Assembly: GCA_036821645.1 (NCBI GenBank)
Contig: DAISJD010000025.1
Coordinates: forward strand, 1 to 32,949
DNA length: 32,949 nucleotides
Source of the DNA: DAISJD01 sp036821645
GTDB taxonomy: Bacteria > Pseudomonadota > Alphaproteobacteria > ATCC43930 > CGMCC-115725
Direction: 5' to 3'
A model generated the notes under the pieces. That model did no database searches. It saw only the letters and a program-made list of their open reading frames with translations, and was not told the origin of the DNA. This document shows positions 1-7,594 of this stretch, one piece after another. Made by a program: the position numbers and the translations under genes. Numbering within the stretch: the first letter of the stretch is position 1; each line of letters opens with the position of its first letter.

Positions 1-2976
1 GTAAAGGCGACGGCCCCGGTTGCGGTTTCGACCCGCGTTACCAAGAAAGGGGCGGACGATCAGGTGGCGATCACCCCGGCGAGCCCTGTTCAAACCACGG
101 TCAGCGATAAGGATGGTCGTGTCCAGATCGCGTTCGATCAACCGGTCCAGATCGATTTGGATCGTCTGACCCAGGCCCTGCCGGTCGATCTGCGTCCGGC
201 GAACCTGTCGGCGGATCGTCAAACGGTGACCATCGGATTGCCTGCAGGGCGGCGCGTTCGCGACAGCCGGGACGGCAGTCGGGTTCTGTTGGTCTTTCCG
301 CCTGCGGAAAAACCAAAGAATATTCTTGAGCCGCCGAAGCCCGGTGCCGTGAAACAGGCACAAGCGGAACCAGAATTGCCGCAGGCCCGACCAACTGTGC
401 CAGTGGAAAGGCTCCCTGATCCGGCAGCAATCCCAGAGGAAAAAGGGCTACCCGCCTCAGGCGGTGCCGCACATGGCGATACGAAGGCCCCTCTGCCATC
501 GAATCCGCCGGAATCCCATGATGGAGGCCACCCGGTTGCTGGCAAGGAAAAGGCAGGCGAGGGCGGACATGGCGAACCGGAAAAAATACAGCCCTCGGAT
601 CAGGTCGGCCGCAGTGCCGATAATGCCCTGACCATTCGGGCGACGATCATCGACGATGGTCTTGGATTACGCTTTGATTGGCGCGATCCTGTTGCGGCTG
701 CGGTTTTTCGGCGTGCGGGGGCGATTTGGGTCGTCTTCGATCAGCCGACAAAGCTCGATCTGCGCCGGTTCGCTGCGGGCGGGTGGCCTGTGGTCACGGC
801 TATGAGCCAGATCGAGGTCAATGGGGCGACGGTGGTGCGGATGCCGACCTGGTCGGGGTTCAATCCGACGATTTTACGGGCGGGTAATGCCTGGATACTT
901 GAAATTCGCAATCAATCTCAACGCCCCGAAGCCCCGGTTCAGTCCGTATCTCGGGTCGAAGGGCCGAATGTCGCGATCGATTATCCCGTACTGGACCCGT
1001 CCAGTCCCTATAGTATGACCGATCCCGAGACGGGCGACACGTTGGTTGCCGTTCCCTTGCGTCAACTGGGACAAGGGATCGACAAGGCGACTGATTATCC
1101 TGATTACCGCGCGCTCACAAGTGTACAGGGTTTGGTCTTTCGTCCCAATGCCGATCAATTGTCGATCCGTTCCTTGCCTGCCATGGTTGAAGTGACGGCA
1201 CCGGGTGGGCTTGCCGTGTCGCCGGATCTTGACCGAAAAATGCTGCGCCGAGGGGATGCATCGATCAATCGTCTGTTGAATATGGTGGATTGGCAGGGGC
1301 CGACCAATCAGCCTTTTACGCAGCGAAAAATTGCCCTGTTGGCGGCGATTTCGGCGGCTAATGAACGCGATCGCAATGTTGCGAGGCTCGATCTCGTCAA
1401 ATTTTATTTTGCGAGCGGCATGGCCCCGGAAGCCCTGGGGGTCATGCGCGCGATCGAACGCGAGGCCCCGGCGATGATGCAGGATCCGGTCTTGAAGCTG
1501 ATCCGCGGGGCGTGCGAAGCGTGGCAGGGACATGGGGCGACGGCGCTCACCGATCTCAATGATCCCAGCCTTGACGGGCGACCCGATGCTGCGATCTGGC
1601 GTGCACTCGTTGCCGTCGATGCCGGCGATATGGCCGGTGCGGCTGAGGCCTATAGTCAAGGCAAGGATGTCCTGCGCGGGTATCCCCCGGTTTTGCTGAC
1701 CCGTCTTGCCCTGCGTCTTGGTGAAGCCGCCTTTCGGTCCGGGATGGTGGATGATGCCGAGCAATTGGCGCAAATCGCCTTGGAGAGCAATCCAAGCCGG
1801 GCGCAAAAAGATCTGGCGATGATGTTGCAAGGGCGGATTGCCGGTGAAAAGAAAGAACCGGCAAAGGCGCTTGCCCTATGGAAGGAGGTGGCGGCATCGC
1901 CCAAAGACGGTCTTGGCCGCGCTCAGGCGCAATATGCCCTGACGGTGACGGGATACGATCAAGGGAAAATCGACCGGTCGAGTGCGATCGAAAGCTTGGA
2001 ACATCTTAGGTTTGCCTGGCGCGGTGATGAGTTCGAAGCGTTGGTCTTGCGAAAATTGGCGGATCTTTATGTGGCCGATACGAATTTTCGTCAGGCCTTT
2101 ACCACACTCCAGCGCATTGCATCGATTTTCCCCGATAGTCCTTTGACGAAGGATGTCACCGCCCAAATGCAGGGCTATTTCGTCAGCCTCTTCCTGGGGC
2201 CGCAGGCGGAGAGTATCTCACCGTTGAAGGCACTGGGTTTTTACGATGAATTTAAAGAATTAACCCCTGGCGGCGTCGAAGGCGACACGATCATCCGTAA
2301 ATTGGCCGATCGTTTGACCTCGGTCGAGTTGTTGGACCGGGCGGCGACCCTTTTGGAGGGGCAGGTGAAAACCCGGTTGTCCGGTTTGGAGCAGGCGCGG
2401 GTTGCAACCCAATTGGCCCTCGTCCGGCTCTTGGATCGCAAACCGGAAGAGGCGTTGGCAGCCCTTGATTATCCTGTCACCAAGGATCAACCCGCCGATC
2501 TCAAAAGTCAGCGTACCGCCTTGCGGGCCCGTGCGCTTGCCGATCTCGGACGCACCCAAGAAGCGCTCGGCGTCTTGGGCGGTGATGAAAGCCAAGATGC
2601 CGAGCGTGTGCGGGCCGATATTTATTGGAAGACCGAGGCATGGGGGCCGGTCGCCCAATTGTTGCAGAAAAATTTGAAACCGCCGGTTGCCGACACGGTC
2701 GAACCCGAGGTCGCTCGATCCGTCTTGAACGTGGCGACTGCCATGGCACTTGGCAAGGATAAGGCGGGGCTTACAGCCTTGACCAGCAAGTACGGGAAGG
2801 CGATGGAACGAAGCCCGTTCAAGGATGCGTTTCGGGTTGTGGCCGATAATGGGCCGGTATCGGGCAATACGTTTCGGTCTTTGGCCGACAAGGTTGCCCA
2901 GGTCAGCGATTTGCAGAGTTTCATGTCGGAATATCGCCAGCGTATCGCCCAGGATGGCCTCAGCAAAACCAATTGA
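1..2976 (+). CDS. Large TPR-type envelope protein, 3' part (5' end outside window)
   Basis: The frame is open from base 1, so the true start is probably upstream; the first in-window start codon is a GTG at 64, giving 970 residues. Counting from there, residues about 13-85 and about 187-255 look like two copies of an AMIN-like beta domain; the second has the pattern RFDWRDP...VVFDQP. They are joined by a Pro/Glu/Gly-rich linker (about 90-185). From about 400 to the end the protein is Ala/Leu-rich amphipathic helices with TPR-like spacing (for example AAEAYSQGKD, ALALWKEVAA, AFTTLQRIASIFP). This suggests a periplasmic or envelope scaffold that binds glycan or protein partners, but that is inference; no enzyme motif is visible. 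It ends 123 bases before the acyl-CoA synthetase frame opens. I do not recognise a named family. Confidence 0.8.
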   Translation, partial: VKATAPVAVSTRVTKKGADDQVAITPASPVQTTVSDKDGRVQIAFDQPVQIDLDRLTQALPVDLRPANLSADRQTVTIGLPAGRRVRDSRDGSRVLLVFPPAEKPKNILEPPKPGAVKQAQAEPELPQARPTVPVERLPDPAAIPEEKGLPASGGAAHGDTKAPLPSNPPESHDGGHPVAGKEKAGEGGHGEPEKIQPSDQVGRSADNALTIRATIIDDGLGLRFDWRDPVAAAVFRRAGAIWVVFDQPTKLDLRRFAAGGWPVVTAMSQIEVNGATVVRMPTWSGFNPTILRAGNAWILEIRNQSQRPEAPVQSVSRVEGPNVAIDYPVLDPSSPYSMTDPETGDTLVAVPLRQLGQGIDKATDYPDYRALTSVQGLVFRPNADQLSIRSLPAMVEVTAPGGLAVSPDLDRKMLRRGDASINRLLNMVDWQGPTNQPFTQRKIALLAAISAANERDRNVARLDLVKFYFASGMAPEALGVMRAIEREAPAMMQDPVLKLIRGACEAWQGHGATALTDLNDPSLDGRPDAAIWRALVAVDAGDMAGAAEAYSQGKDVLRGYPPVLLTRLALRLGEAAFRSGMVDDAEQLAQIALESNPSRAQKDLAMMLQGRIAGEKKEPAKALALWKEVAASPKDGLGRAQAQYALTVTGYDQGKIDRSSAIESLEHLRFAWRGDEFEALVLRKLADLYVADTNFRQAFTTLQRIASIFPDSPLTKDVTAQMQGYFVSLFLGPQAESISPLKALGFYDEFKELTPGGVEGDTIIRKLADRLTSVELLDRAATLLEGQVKTRLSGLEQARVATQLALVRLLDRKPEEALAALDYPVTKDQPADLKSQRTALRARALADLGRTQEALGVLGGDESQDAERVRADIYWKTEAWGPVAQLLQKNLKPPVADTVEPEVARSVLNVATAMALGKDKAGLTALTSKYGKAMERSPFKDAFRVVADNGPVSGNTFRSLADKVAQVSDLQSFMSEYRQRIAQDGLSKTN

Positions 2977-3141
2977 CGAGAGGCCACGCGAGAAGAAGGC
3001 AACCCTCGGGCGGGCATTGCGGCGGGTCAATCACATGCACCCCATCCGCGCGATCTGATCGTCGCGACAAAGTCGTCGCGGCAGTTTAGGGAAAATGCTA
3101 TGGTATTGTCTCGACTAAGAAAGAAAGGGATGGGGACGACC

Positions 3142-4845
3142 ATGGGGATAGAGACGATGACGGTGCCGAGCTATACCCACGGTGCCTGTGCGACGCCGCT
3201 TTTGGCCGAGACGATCGGTGTTGCCTTGGCCCGAACCGCCGCGCAGTTTCCCGATCATGAGGCCCTGGTCGTACCGGATCATGGCGTGCGGTTGAGCTAT
3301 GCCGCCTTCGATGCCTTGACCGATCGGGTTGCCGCCGGTTTCATCGCCCTCGGCCTCAAACCTGGCGACCGGATCGGGATTTGGTCCCAGAACAATGCCG
3401 AATGGGTGATCACGCAGTTCGCGACCGCCAAGGCCGGCCTCATTCTGGTCACGATCAATCCCGCCTATCGCACCCATGAAGTGGAATACGCGCTGAATAA
3501 GGTGGCGTGTCGGGCCTTGATCTTGGCCCCATCGTTCAAAACCAGCGATTATCTTGGGATGATGGCCAGTCTTGCCCCGGAATTGGCGACGGCTCTTCCG
3601 GGGGATTTGCATGCGGCCCGCTTGCCCGATTTGCGCATCGTCATTCGCCTTGGCGCGGACCGGACGCCGGGGATGTTGAATTTCGATGAAATCGCGGAAA
3701 AAATGGGGGCCGACCACGATGTGGCCCGCCGTCGGTTGGCCGAGACGCTGCAATGCGACGATCCGATCAATATTCAATTTACGAGTGGAACCACCGGGCG
3801 CCCGAAAGGGGCGACGCTCACGCATCATAATATTCTGAATAATGGGTATTTTGTCGGTGAGGCGATCCGTCTCACCCATGCGGATCGGATGTGTATTCCC
3901 GTCCCGCTTTATCATTGCTTCGGTATGGTCATGGGGACGCTGGCGGCCATTACCCATGGTGCCACCATGGTCCTGCCCAGTGAGGCGTTCGATCCCCTGC
4001 GGGTGTTGCAGACGGTTGCCAGTGAACGCTGCACGTCGCTTTATGGCGTGCCAACCATGATGATTGCCCTGCTCAACCATCCTGAATTTGATCGCTACGA
4101 TCTCTCATCCTTGCGCACGGGGATCATGGCCGGATCGCCCTGTCCGATCGAAGTGATGCGTCAAGTGGTCGATCGGATGAATTTAAAGGAAATCACCATC
4201 GCCTATGGCATGACCGAAACAAGCCCAGTCAGTTTCCAAAGCGCCGTCGATGATACGGTCGAACGCCGGATCAGTACCGTCGGCCGGGTCCATCCCCATG
4301 TCGAGGTTAAAATCGTCAATGCCGAGGGGCATGTCGTACCGCGTGGCGTTGCCGGTGAGCTATTGACAAGGGGCTATTCGGTGATGCGCGGTTATTGGGG
4401 GGATGACGAGCGCACGCGCGAAGCGATCGATCCCGCCCGCTGGATGCATACGGGCGATCTTGCGGTCATGGATGCTGATGGCTATTGCAATATCGTCGGG
4501 CGGATCAAGGATATGGTAATCCGGGGCGGTGAGAATATTTATCCGCGCGAAGTGGAAGAATTTCTGCACGCCCATCCGAAAATCCGCGACGTTCAGGTCT
4601 TTGGCATTCCCGACCTGCAATATGGTGAACAACTCTGTGCATGGATTATTCCAAAAGCGGGTGAAGCAATCACCGAGGCGGAGATTGCGGCCTATTGCAG
4701 CGGGGCGATTGCCCATTACAAGGTGCCGCGCCTGATCCGAGTGGTTGAAACTTTTCCGATGACGGTCACCGGAAAAATTCAAAAATTCATCATGCGCCAA
4801 ATGATGATCGAAGAACTGGGGCTTTCGGAGCAGAAAACCGCCTGA
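3142..4845 (+). CDS. Acyl-CoA synthetase (AMP-forming), medium/long-chain type
   Basis: ANL-superfamily adenylate-forming enzyme that activates a carboxylic acid with ATP and loads it on CoA. The P-loop FTSGTTGRPKG lies at about residue 213 from the ATG at 3142. YGMTETSP follows at about 355, the hinge GRIKDMVIRGGENIYPRE at about 453, and the catalytic lysine of TGKIQKF at about 545. The length of 567 residues and the wording match FadD/ACSF2-like fatty-acid CoA ligases, but the substrate cannot be fixed from sequence. Starts at 3100, 3130 and 3142 share the frame. 3142 has GGGATGGGG upstream at useful spacing and gives a family-like N-terminus; 3100 also has AGGG 8-9 bases ahead, so the start is uncertain. 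It converges with the acyltransferase gene, with 29 bases between them. No membrane segment is visible. Confidence 0.9.
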   Translation: MGIETMTVPSYTHGACATPLLAETIGVALARTAAQFPDHEALVVPDHGVRLSYAAFDALTDRVAAGFIALGLKPGDRIGIWSQNNAEWVITQFATAKAGLILVTINPAYRTHEVEYALNKVACRALILAPSFKTSDYLGMMASLAPELATALPGDLHAARLPDLRIVIRLGADRTPGMLNFDEIAEKMGADHDVARRRLAETLQCDDPINIQFTSGTTGRPKGATLTHHNILNNGYFVGEAIRLTHADRMCIPVPLYHCFGMVMGTLAAITHGATMVLPSEAFDPLRVLQTVASERCTSLYGVPTMMIALLNHPEFDRYDLSSLRTGIMAGSPCPIEVMRQVVDRMNLKEITIAYGMTETSPVSFQSAVDDTVERRISTVGRVHPHVEVKIVNAEGHVVPRGVAGELLTRGYSVMRGYWGDDERTREAIDPARWMHTGDLAVMDADGYCNIVGRIKDMVIRGGENIYPREVEEFLHAHPKIRDVQVFGIPDLQYGEQLCAWIIPKAGEAITEAEIAAYCSGAIAHYKVPRLIRVVETFPMTVTGKIQKFIMRQMMIEELGLSEQKTA

Positions 4846-4874
4846 ACCTGACCGGTCCTGGCAGTTGGATTGCT

Positions 4875-7025
4875 TTATTGCGTTTGGAACTGATCGATCA
4901 AGGCCAAGAATGAGGGAATAAGCCGTTCATTGCCCAAATGGCTGAGGTGGTCACCGTCGAAAAACAGGGGCCCCTCTGCCGTGGTTGCGGCACAGAGGGC
5001 GTTGGGACAAAGGATCGGCAAAGGGTCCCAGACGGTAACCGATTTCAGTTCGCCTGAAACTTTTTCAAGCGATGCCATAATAGGGGCCCGGTCGGCTTCT
5101 ATGGCAGTGCGCGATCGCGTAAGACCCTTGCGGCAAATTGGATTGGTGGCATTAAACCAATCGGAACACCGAAAGGCCGGGGCCGGAAATACCGGTTTCG
5201 GTGCTTCGAGAATGATATGGATCGGTTTTTGGGCGAGCTGTTTTAGCAGCCTCACCGCTTCGTCATAGGCCATTTGGCGGTTCAGTTCCGCCTCTGGACC
5301 AACTGTGGCCATTTTGACGGATACGTCCGAGAGAGGCGCCCATTGATCAACCAGCCGGTTCATTCTGAGGGATGAAAGAAAGATCATATCGCCGGGGTTT
5401 ACCTGTTCCAGGATATTATCGGTCATGGCCTGATTATGGGCGCGGCATTCCGGTTTGCTGGGCCGCAGGAAATTGGCATAGGCACAGTCCGCAAACGAAT
5501 AAATCACAACGGAAATATCGCGATGACCGGCAAGATACGTCAGAAGCGGTCGGTAAGCACCGGCATGTGAATCGCCAATCACGAAGACTCGACGCATTGG
5601 GCCCTCATGCGTCGATCTGGTGCAGGTGCGTGAAAAAATTTCAACTCTTAATATATTCTTATTCGTTTCTTTTTTCTGGATCGTACACCCAGCCTCGGCA
5701 TCAGTGGCGACATGATCTGTGGGATACCACAGGGCCGCATTCTGCGTTACGGTGCTGAGACTGATTATGTGTTGAAACTTAAAACAGAGTAATATTACAA
5801 CGTAACATAAAAAAATATACAATATATTTCTTAAAATGCAATAATATTTATTATAGTTTATGAATTTTCTTGATATATTCATTGGTTTTTCAATGTAAAT
5901 ATATGAATATTTTGCAAAAATGAATGAGATCAAAACTGCAAAAAACATTTGAATGAATGTTTCGAGACCGATCGTCCATCGAAAAAGACAATAAACGGCC
6001 CAATGCCACAAATAGAGAGAATAAGAAATTTTACCGATAAAAACCAAAAAATCTTGTCGCAGGACAAGGACAAGGTCATTGATGGCCCTGTTTGTTTGGG
6101 TAATAGCCGATAATATAAGAACAGTACCGATGACCGGGGGAAGAGACCAAGGAAATGGAAAGGCTTGGCGATCGGCGCCGTAAGCAGAGGCAAGAATGAG
6201 GACAAATCCCAAGATGCCAATGATGTTTGCACATTGAGCGGAGGGAAGAAATTTTTTTAAATGAGATACTTGTAGCTGATACAGCAATCCGCCGGTCGCC
6301 AATTCCCAAAAACGCGCAGGGAGCATATAAAAAGCGACTGAGGGATTGACGATTTGAATGAAATATAAAAAAATAAAAGATAATATTAAAAATATAAATA
6401 AAAATAATTTTAAAATAAAATTGATAAAATTATTTTTATGACTGAATTTAACCCAAGTATAAAAAATAAAAGGAAATATTAGGTAAAACTGCTCCTCAAC
6501 GCCAAGGGACCAAGTATGGGTAAAAGGATTAAATTCTGGTCGTGGTGAGAAATAATTATCAGTGGCGACAAGGGCAAAATTGCTGATGCCGAGAACGGCA
6601 AAGCGCGCCGTCTTTTGATTCGTACCGCTTAGCCATGCATTGGGGATCAGCAGAACCATGGCCAGCGACGTGATCATAAGACACAACATTAAAGCAGGGA
6701 TTATCCTTGCGAGGCGTCGTGCATAGAAATCACTGATAAAACTTGAAAAAGAGGATTGATCGCAATGCGCTAACGATCTGCTGACGACATAGCCTGAGAT
6801 TACGAAAAATATATCGACGCCGATAAAGCCGCCAGGGACAAGATGAGCATCTAAATGATAGAGGATAACAAATAGAACAGCGAAGGCCCGCAAGCCATCT
6901 ATTTCAGGCCAATATCGCACATCAACAGAAAAGGATGGTTTGGGTGGATGAAACAGAGTTTGTCTATATGTCTTTAAAAAAGAATTTAAGATATTGACCA
7001 AGAAAAACCTCATATTATCAGTCAA
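4875..7025 (-). CDS. OafA/YrhL-type acyltransferase with C-terminal SGNH domain
   Basis: Membrane acyltransferase-3 protein fused to an SGNH hydrolase-like domain. Such proteins O-acylate lipopolysaccharide O-antigen, peptidoglycan or other surface glycans, the SGNH domain finishing transfer on the periplasmic side. Residues counted from the TTG at 7025: WPEIDGLRAFAV with R46 and H57 (the family's Arg/His pair), GGFIGVDIFFVISG 65-78, RRLARIIPA 103-111, THTWSLGVEEQF 169-180, then a run of hydrophobic helices to about 420. The SGNH part has GDSH at 484-487 and DGDH at 690-693, supplying the Ser and the Asp/His. The start is either TTG 7025, with GAG nearby, or ATG 7013; neither has a strong ribosome site. 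The membrane half is extremely AT-rich (6361-6420 has one G/C in 60) while the SGNH half is GC-rich like the host, suggesting transfer or a mosaic gene. Substrate unknown. Confidence 0.9.
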   Translation of the reverse strand: MTDNMRFFLVNILNSFLKTYRQTLFHPPKPSFSVDVRYWPEIDGLRAFAVLFVILYHLDAHLVPGGFIGVDIFFVISGYVVSRSLAHCDQSSFSSFISDFYARRLARIIPALMLCLMITSLAMVLLIPNAWLSGTNQKTARFAVLGISNFALVATDNYFSPRPEFNPFTHTWSLGVEEQFYLIFPFIFYTWVKFSHKNNFINFILKLFLFIFLILSFIFLYFIQIVNPSVAFYMLPARFWELATGGLLYQLQVSHLKKFLPSAQCANIIGILGFVLILASAYGADRQAFPFPWSLPPVIGTVLILSAITQTNRAINDLVLVLRQDFLVFIGKISYSLYLWHWAVYCLFRWTIGLETFIQMFFAVLISFIFAKYSYIYIEKPMNISRKFINYNKYYCILRNILYIFLCYVVILLCFKFQHIISLSTVTQNAALWYPTDHVATDAEAGCTIQKKETNKNILRVEIFSRTCTRSTHEGPMRRVFVIGDSHAGAYRPLLTYLAGHRDISVVIYSFADCAYANFLRPSKPECRAHNQAMTDNILEQVNPGDMIFLSSLRMNRLVDQWAPLSDVSVKMATVGPEAELNRQMAYDEAVRLLKQLAQKPIHIILEAPKPVFPAPAFRCSDWFNATNPICRKGLTRSRTAIEADRAPIMASLEKVSGELKSVTVWDPLPILCPNALCAATTAEGPLFFDGDHLSHLGNERLIPSFLALIDQFQTQ

Positions 7026-7056
7026 GTTTACTCAATGCCTTGACCGTAAATCGATT

Positions 7057-7098
7057 GTTCGCATTATGATCACAAGAGTGTCCGCTTGAGGTTCGCAT
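7057..7098. repeat. Direct repeat pair GTTCGCATWA
   Basis: GTTCGCATTA (7057-7066) and GTTCGCATAA (7091-7100) share 9 of 10 bases and start 34 bases apart, just upstream of the minus-strand acyltransferase start. They could be binding sites for a regulator of that gene. Function is inference. Confidence 0.45.
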
Positions 7099-7159
7099 AA
7101 ATCGCAGTCTCATCGACTGCAAGGCGCAAAAAGACGGTAAATGGCCGCGCGTTTCGGGC

Positions 7160-7187
7160 TTGTCATTTCCTGTTTATGGATTATTGT
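7160..7187 (+). promoter_or_regulatory. Candidate sigma-70-type promoter of the small RNA
   Basis: TTGTCA (7160-7165, 5 of 6 to TTGACA), a 16-base spacer and TATTGT (7182-7187, 4 of 6 to TATAAT). Start would fall near 7194, immediately before the first hairpin of the candidate RNA. Confidence 0.4.
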
Positions 7188-7193
7188 TGTCGC

Positions 7194-7291
7194 AGTCGTG
7201 CGTAACGGCTGACGCATTGCATCATCCGTTACGCACGGTGTTCCTCCCTAAACTCGGGCTCCAACCGTATCGGTGTGGGGCCTTCTTTTTT
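7194..7291 (+). ncRNA. Candidate trans-acting small RNA (about 98 nt)
   Basis: Three RNA elements follow the promoter-like boxes in the right order. First is a 12-bp hairpin with arms 7197-7208 and 7226-7237, core GTGCGTAACGG/CCGTTACGCAC, and a 17-base loop. Next is an unpaired stretch containing CCTCCC (7243-7248), complementary to Shine-Dalgarno sequences. Last is a GC-rich terminator hairpin (7257-7282) with a T-tract to 7291. This is the layout of Hfq-type bacterial regulatory RNAs, and alphaproteobacteria are known to have small RNAs with C/U-rich anti-SD motifs such as the CcsR group. Membership in a known family is not claimed. 6S RNA was considered but its long closing stem is not seen. 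The targets are unknown. Confidence 0.5.
7257..7291 (+). terminator. Intrinsic terminator of the candidate small RNA
   Basis: GGCTCCAACCG (7257-7267) pairs with CGGTGTGGGGCC (7271-7282) with one bulged G and one G-U pair around a TAT loop, followed by TTC and six T (7286-7291). It points away from the acyltransferase, so no protein gene in the window needs it. Confidence 0.65.
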
Positions 7292-7329
7292 GCCGAGCCA
7301 TTGTACAAATTCTATGCAGTGACGTCACG

Positions 7330-7357
7330 TTTTTTTTGTCGATTTTGCGGTTTTTTT
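7330..7357. promoter_or_regulatory. Helically phased T-tracts, likely intrinsic bend
   Basis: T8 (7330-7337), T4 (7343-7346) and T7 (7351-7357) have centres about 11 and 9.5 bases apart, close to one helical turn each. Such phasing is known to bend DNA. It lies about 50 bases upstream of the TATAAT at 7408. Effect on proS transcription is inference. Confidence 0.4.
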
Positions 7358-7383
7358 GCGCAGGACCGCCTGAATCGGCACTT

Positions 7384-7413
7384 TTATGATGCAAAATTAG
7401 GCAATATTATAAT
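7384..7413 (+). promoter_or_regulatory. Candidate proS promoter with perfect -10
   Basis: TATAAT at 7408-7413 is a perfect -10 box. The -35 is poor (TTATGA at 7384-7389, 18-base spacer), so the AT-rich upstream DNA or an activator may help. It would give a leader of about 175 bases before the proS ATG. Confidence 0.35.
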
Positions 7414-7476
7414 TGATTGAAAATTGGGCATTGGGCTGGTGGTAAACTGTCGTCGGGGTCTGCGTGCTATGCGGCG

Positions 7477-7503
7477 CACTGTCGTGCGATAACATGGACA
7501 GTG
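7477..7503. repeat. Inverted repeat CACTGTC-N13-GACAGTG
   Basis: Perfect 7-base dyad with arms 7477-7483 and 7497-7503, half-site centres 20 bases apart, inside the predicted proS leader. It could be an operator for a dimeric regulator or an RNA hairpin. CTGTCGT also recurs at 7447, 7479 and 7530. Confidence 0.4.
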
Positions 7504-7594
7504 ACGCGATCTTTGCCTAAAGTCGCCCTCTGTCGTGATCGATTTCGTCTTTGGACGATCCGATCGGCCGTCTTTAACTGATCCGAAGATTCCG

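Larger units (their letters stand above)
7026..7594. other. Non-coding region between the acyltransferase and proS
   Basis: This 569-base stretch contains no convincing protein gene. It holds, in order: two GTTCGCATWA direct repeats, a small GCAGTC/GACTGC hairpin (7104-7120), a candidate small RNA unit with promoter and terminator (7160-7291), a GTGACGTCAC palindrome (7319-7328), helically phased T-tracts (7330-7357), a TATAAT box (7408-7413), and a dyad with CTGTCGT repeats (7447-7537) leading to proS. Each is described separately. Confidence 0.8.

Noticed and set aside
874..1830. 318-codon open frame antisense to the TPR-type gene
   Set aside because: Composition is that of a reverse-frame shadow and no motif is seen.
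3059..3081. TCGTCGCG repeat/hairpin before the acyl-CoA synthetase as a terminator
   Set aside because: The pairing is short and no T-run follows.
3115..4080. 321-codon open frame antisense to the acyl-CoA synthetase
   Set aside because: Shadow frame; the plus strand carries all adenylate-forming motifs.
7319..7328. GTGACGTCAC read as a CRE-type regulator site
   Set aside because: CRE sites belong to eukaryotic bZIP factors; kept only as a palindrome of unknown role.
7160..7420. 86-codon plus-strand open frame over the candidate small RNA
   Set aside because: It runs through two hairpins and the terminator, has no ribosome site and no recognisable domain.
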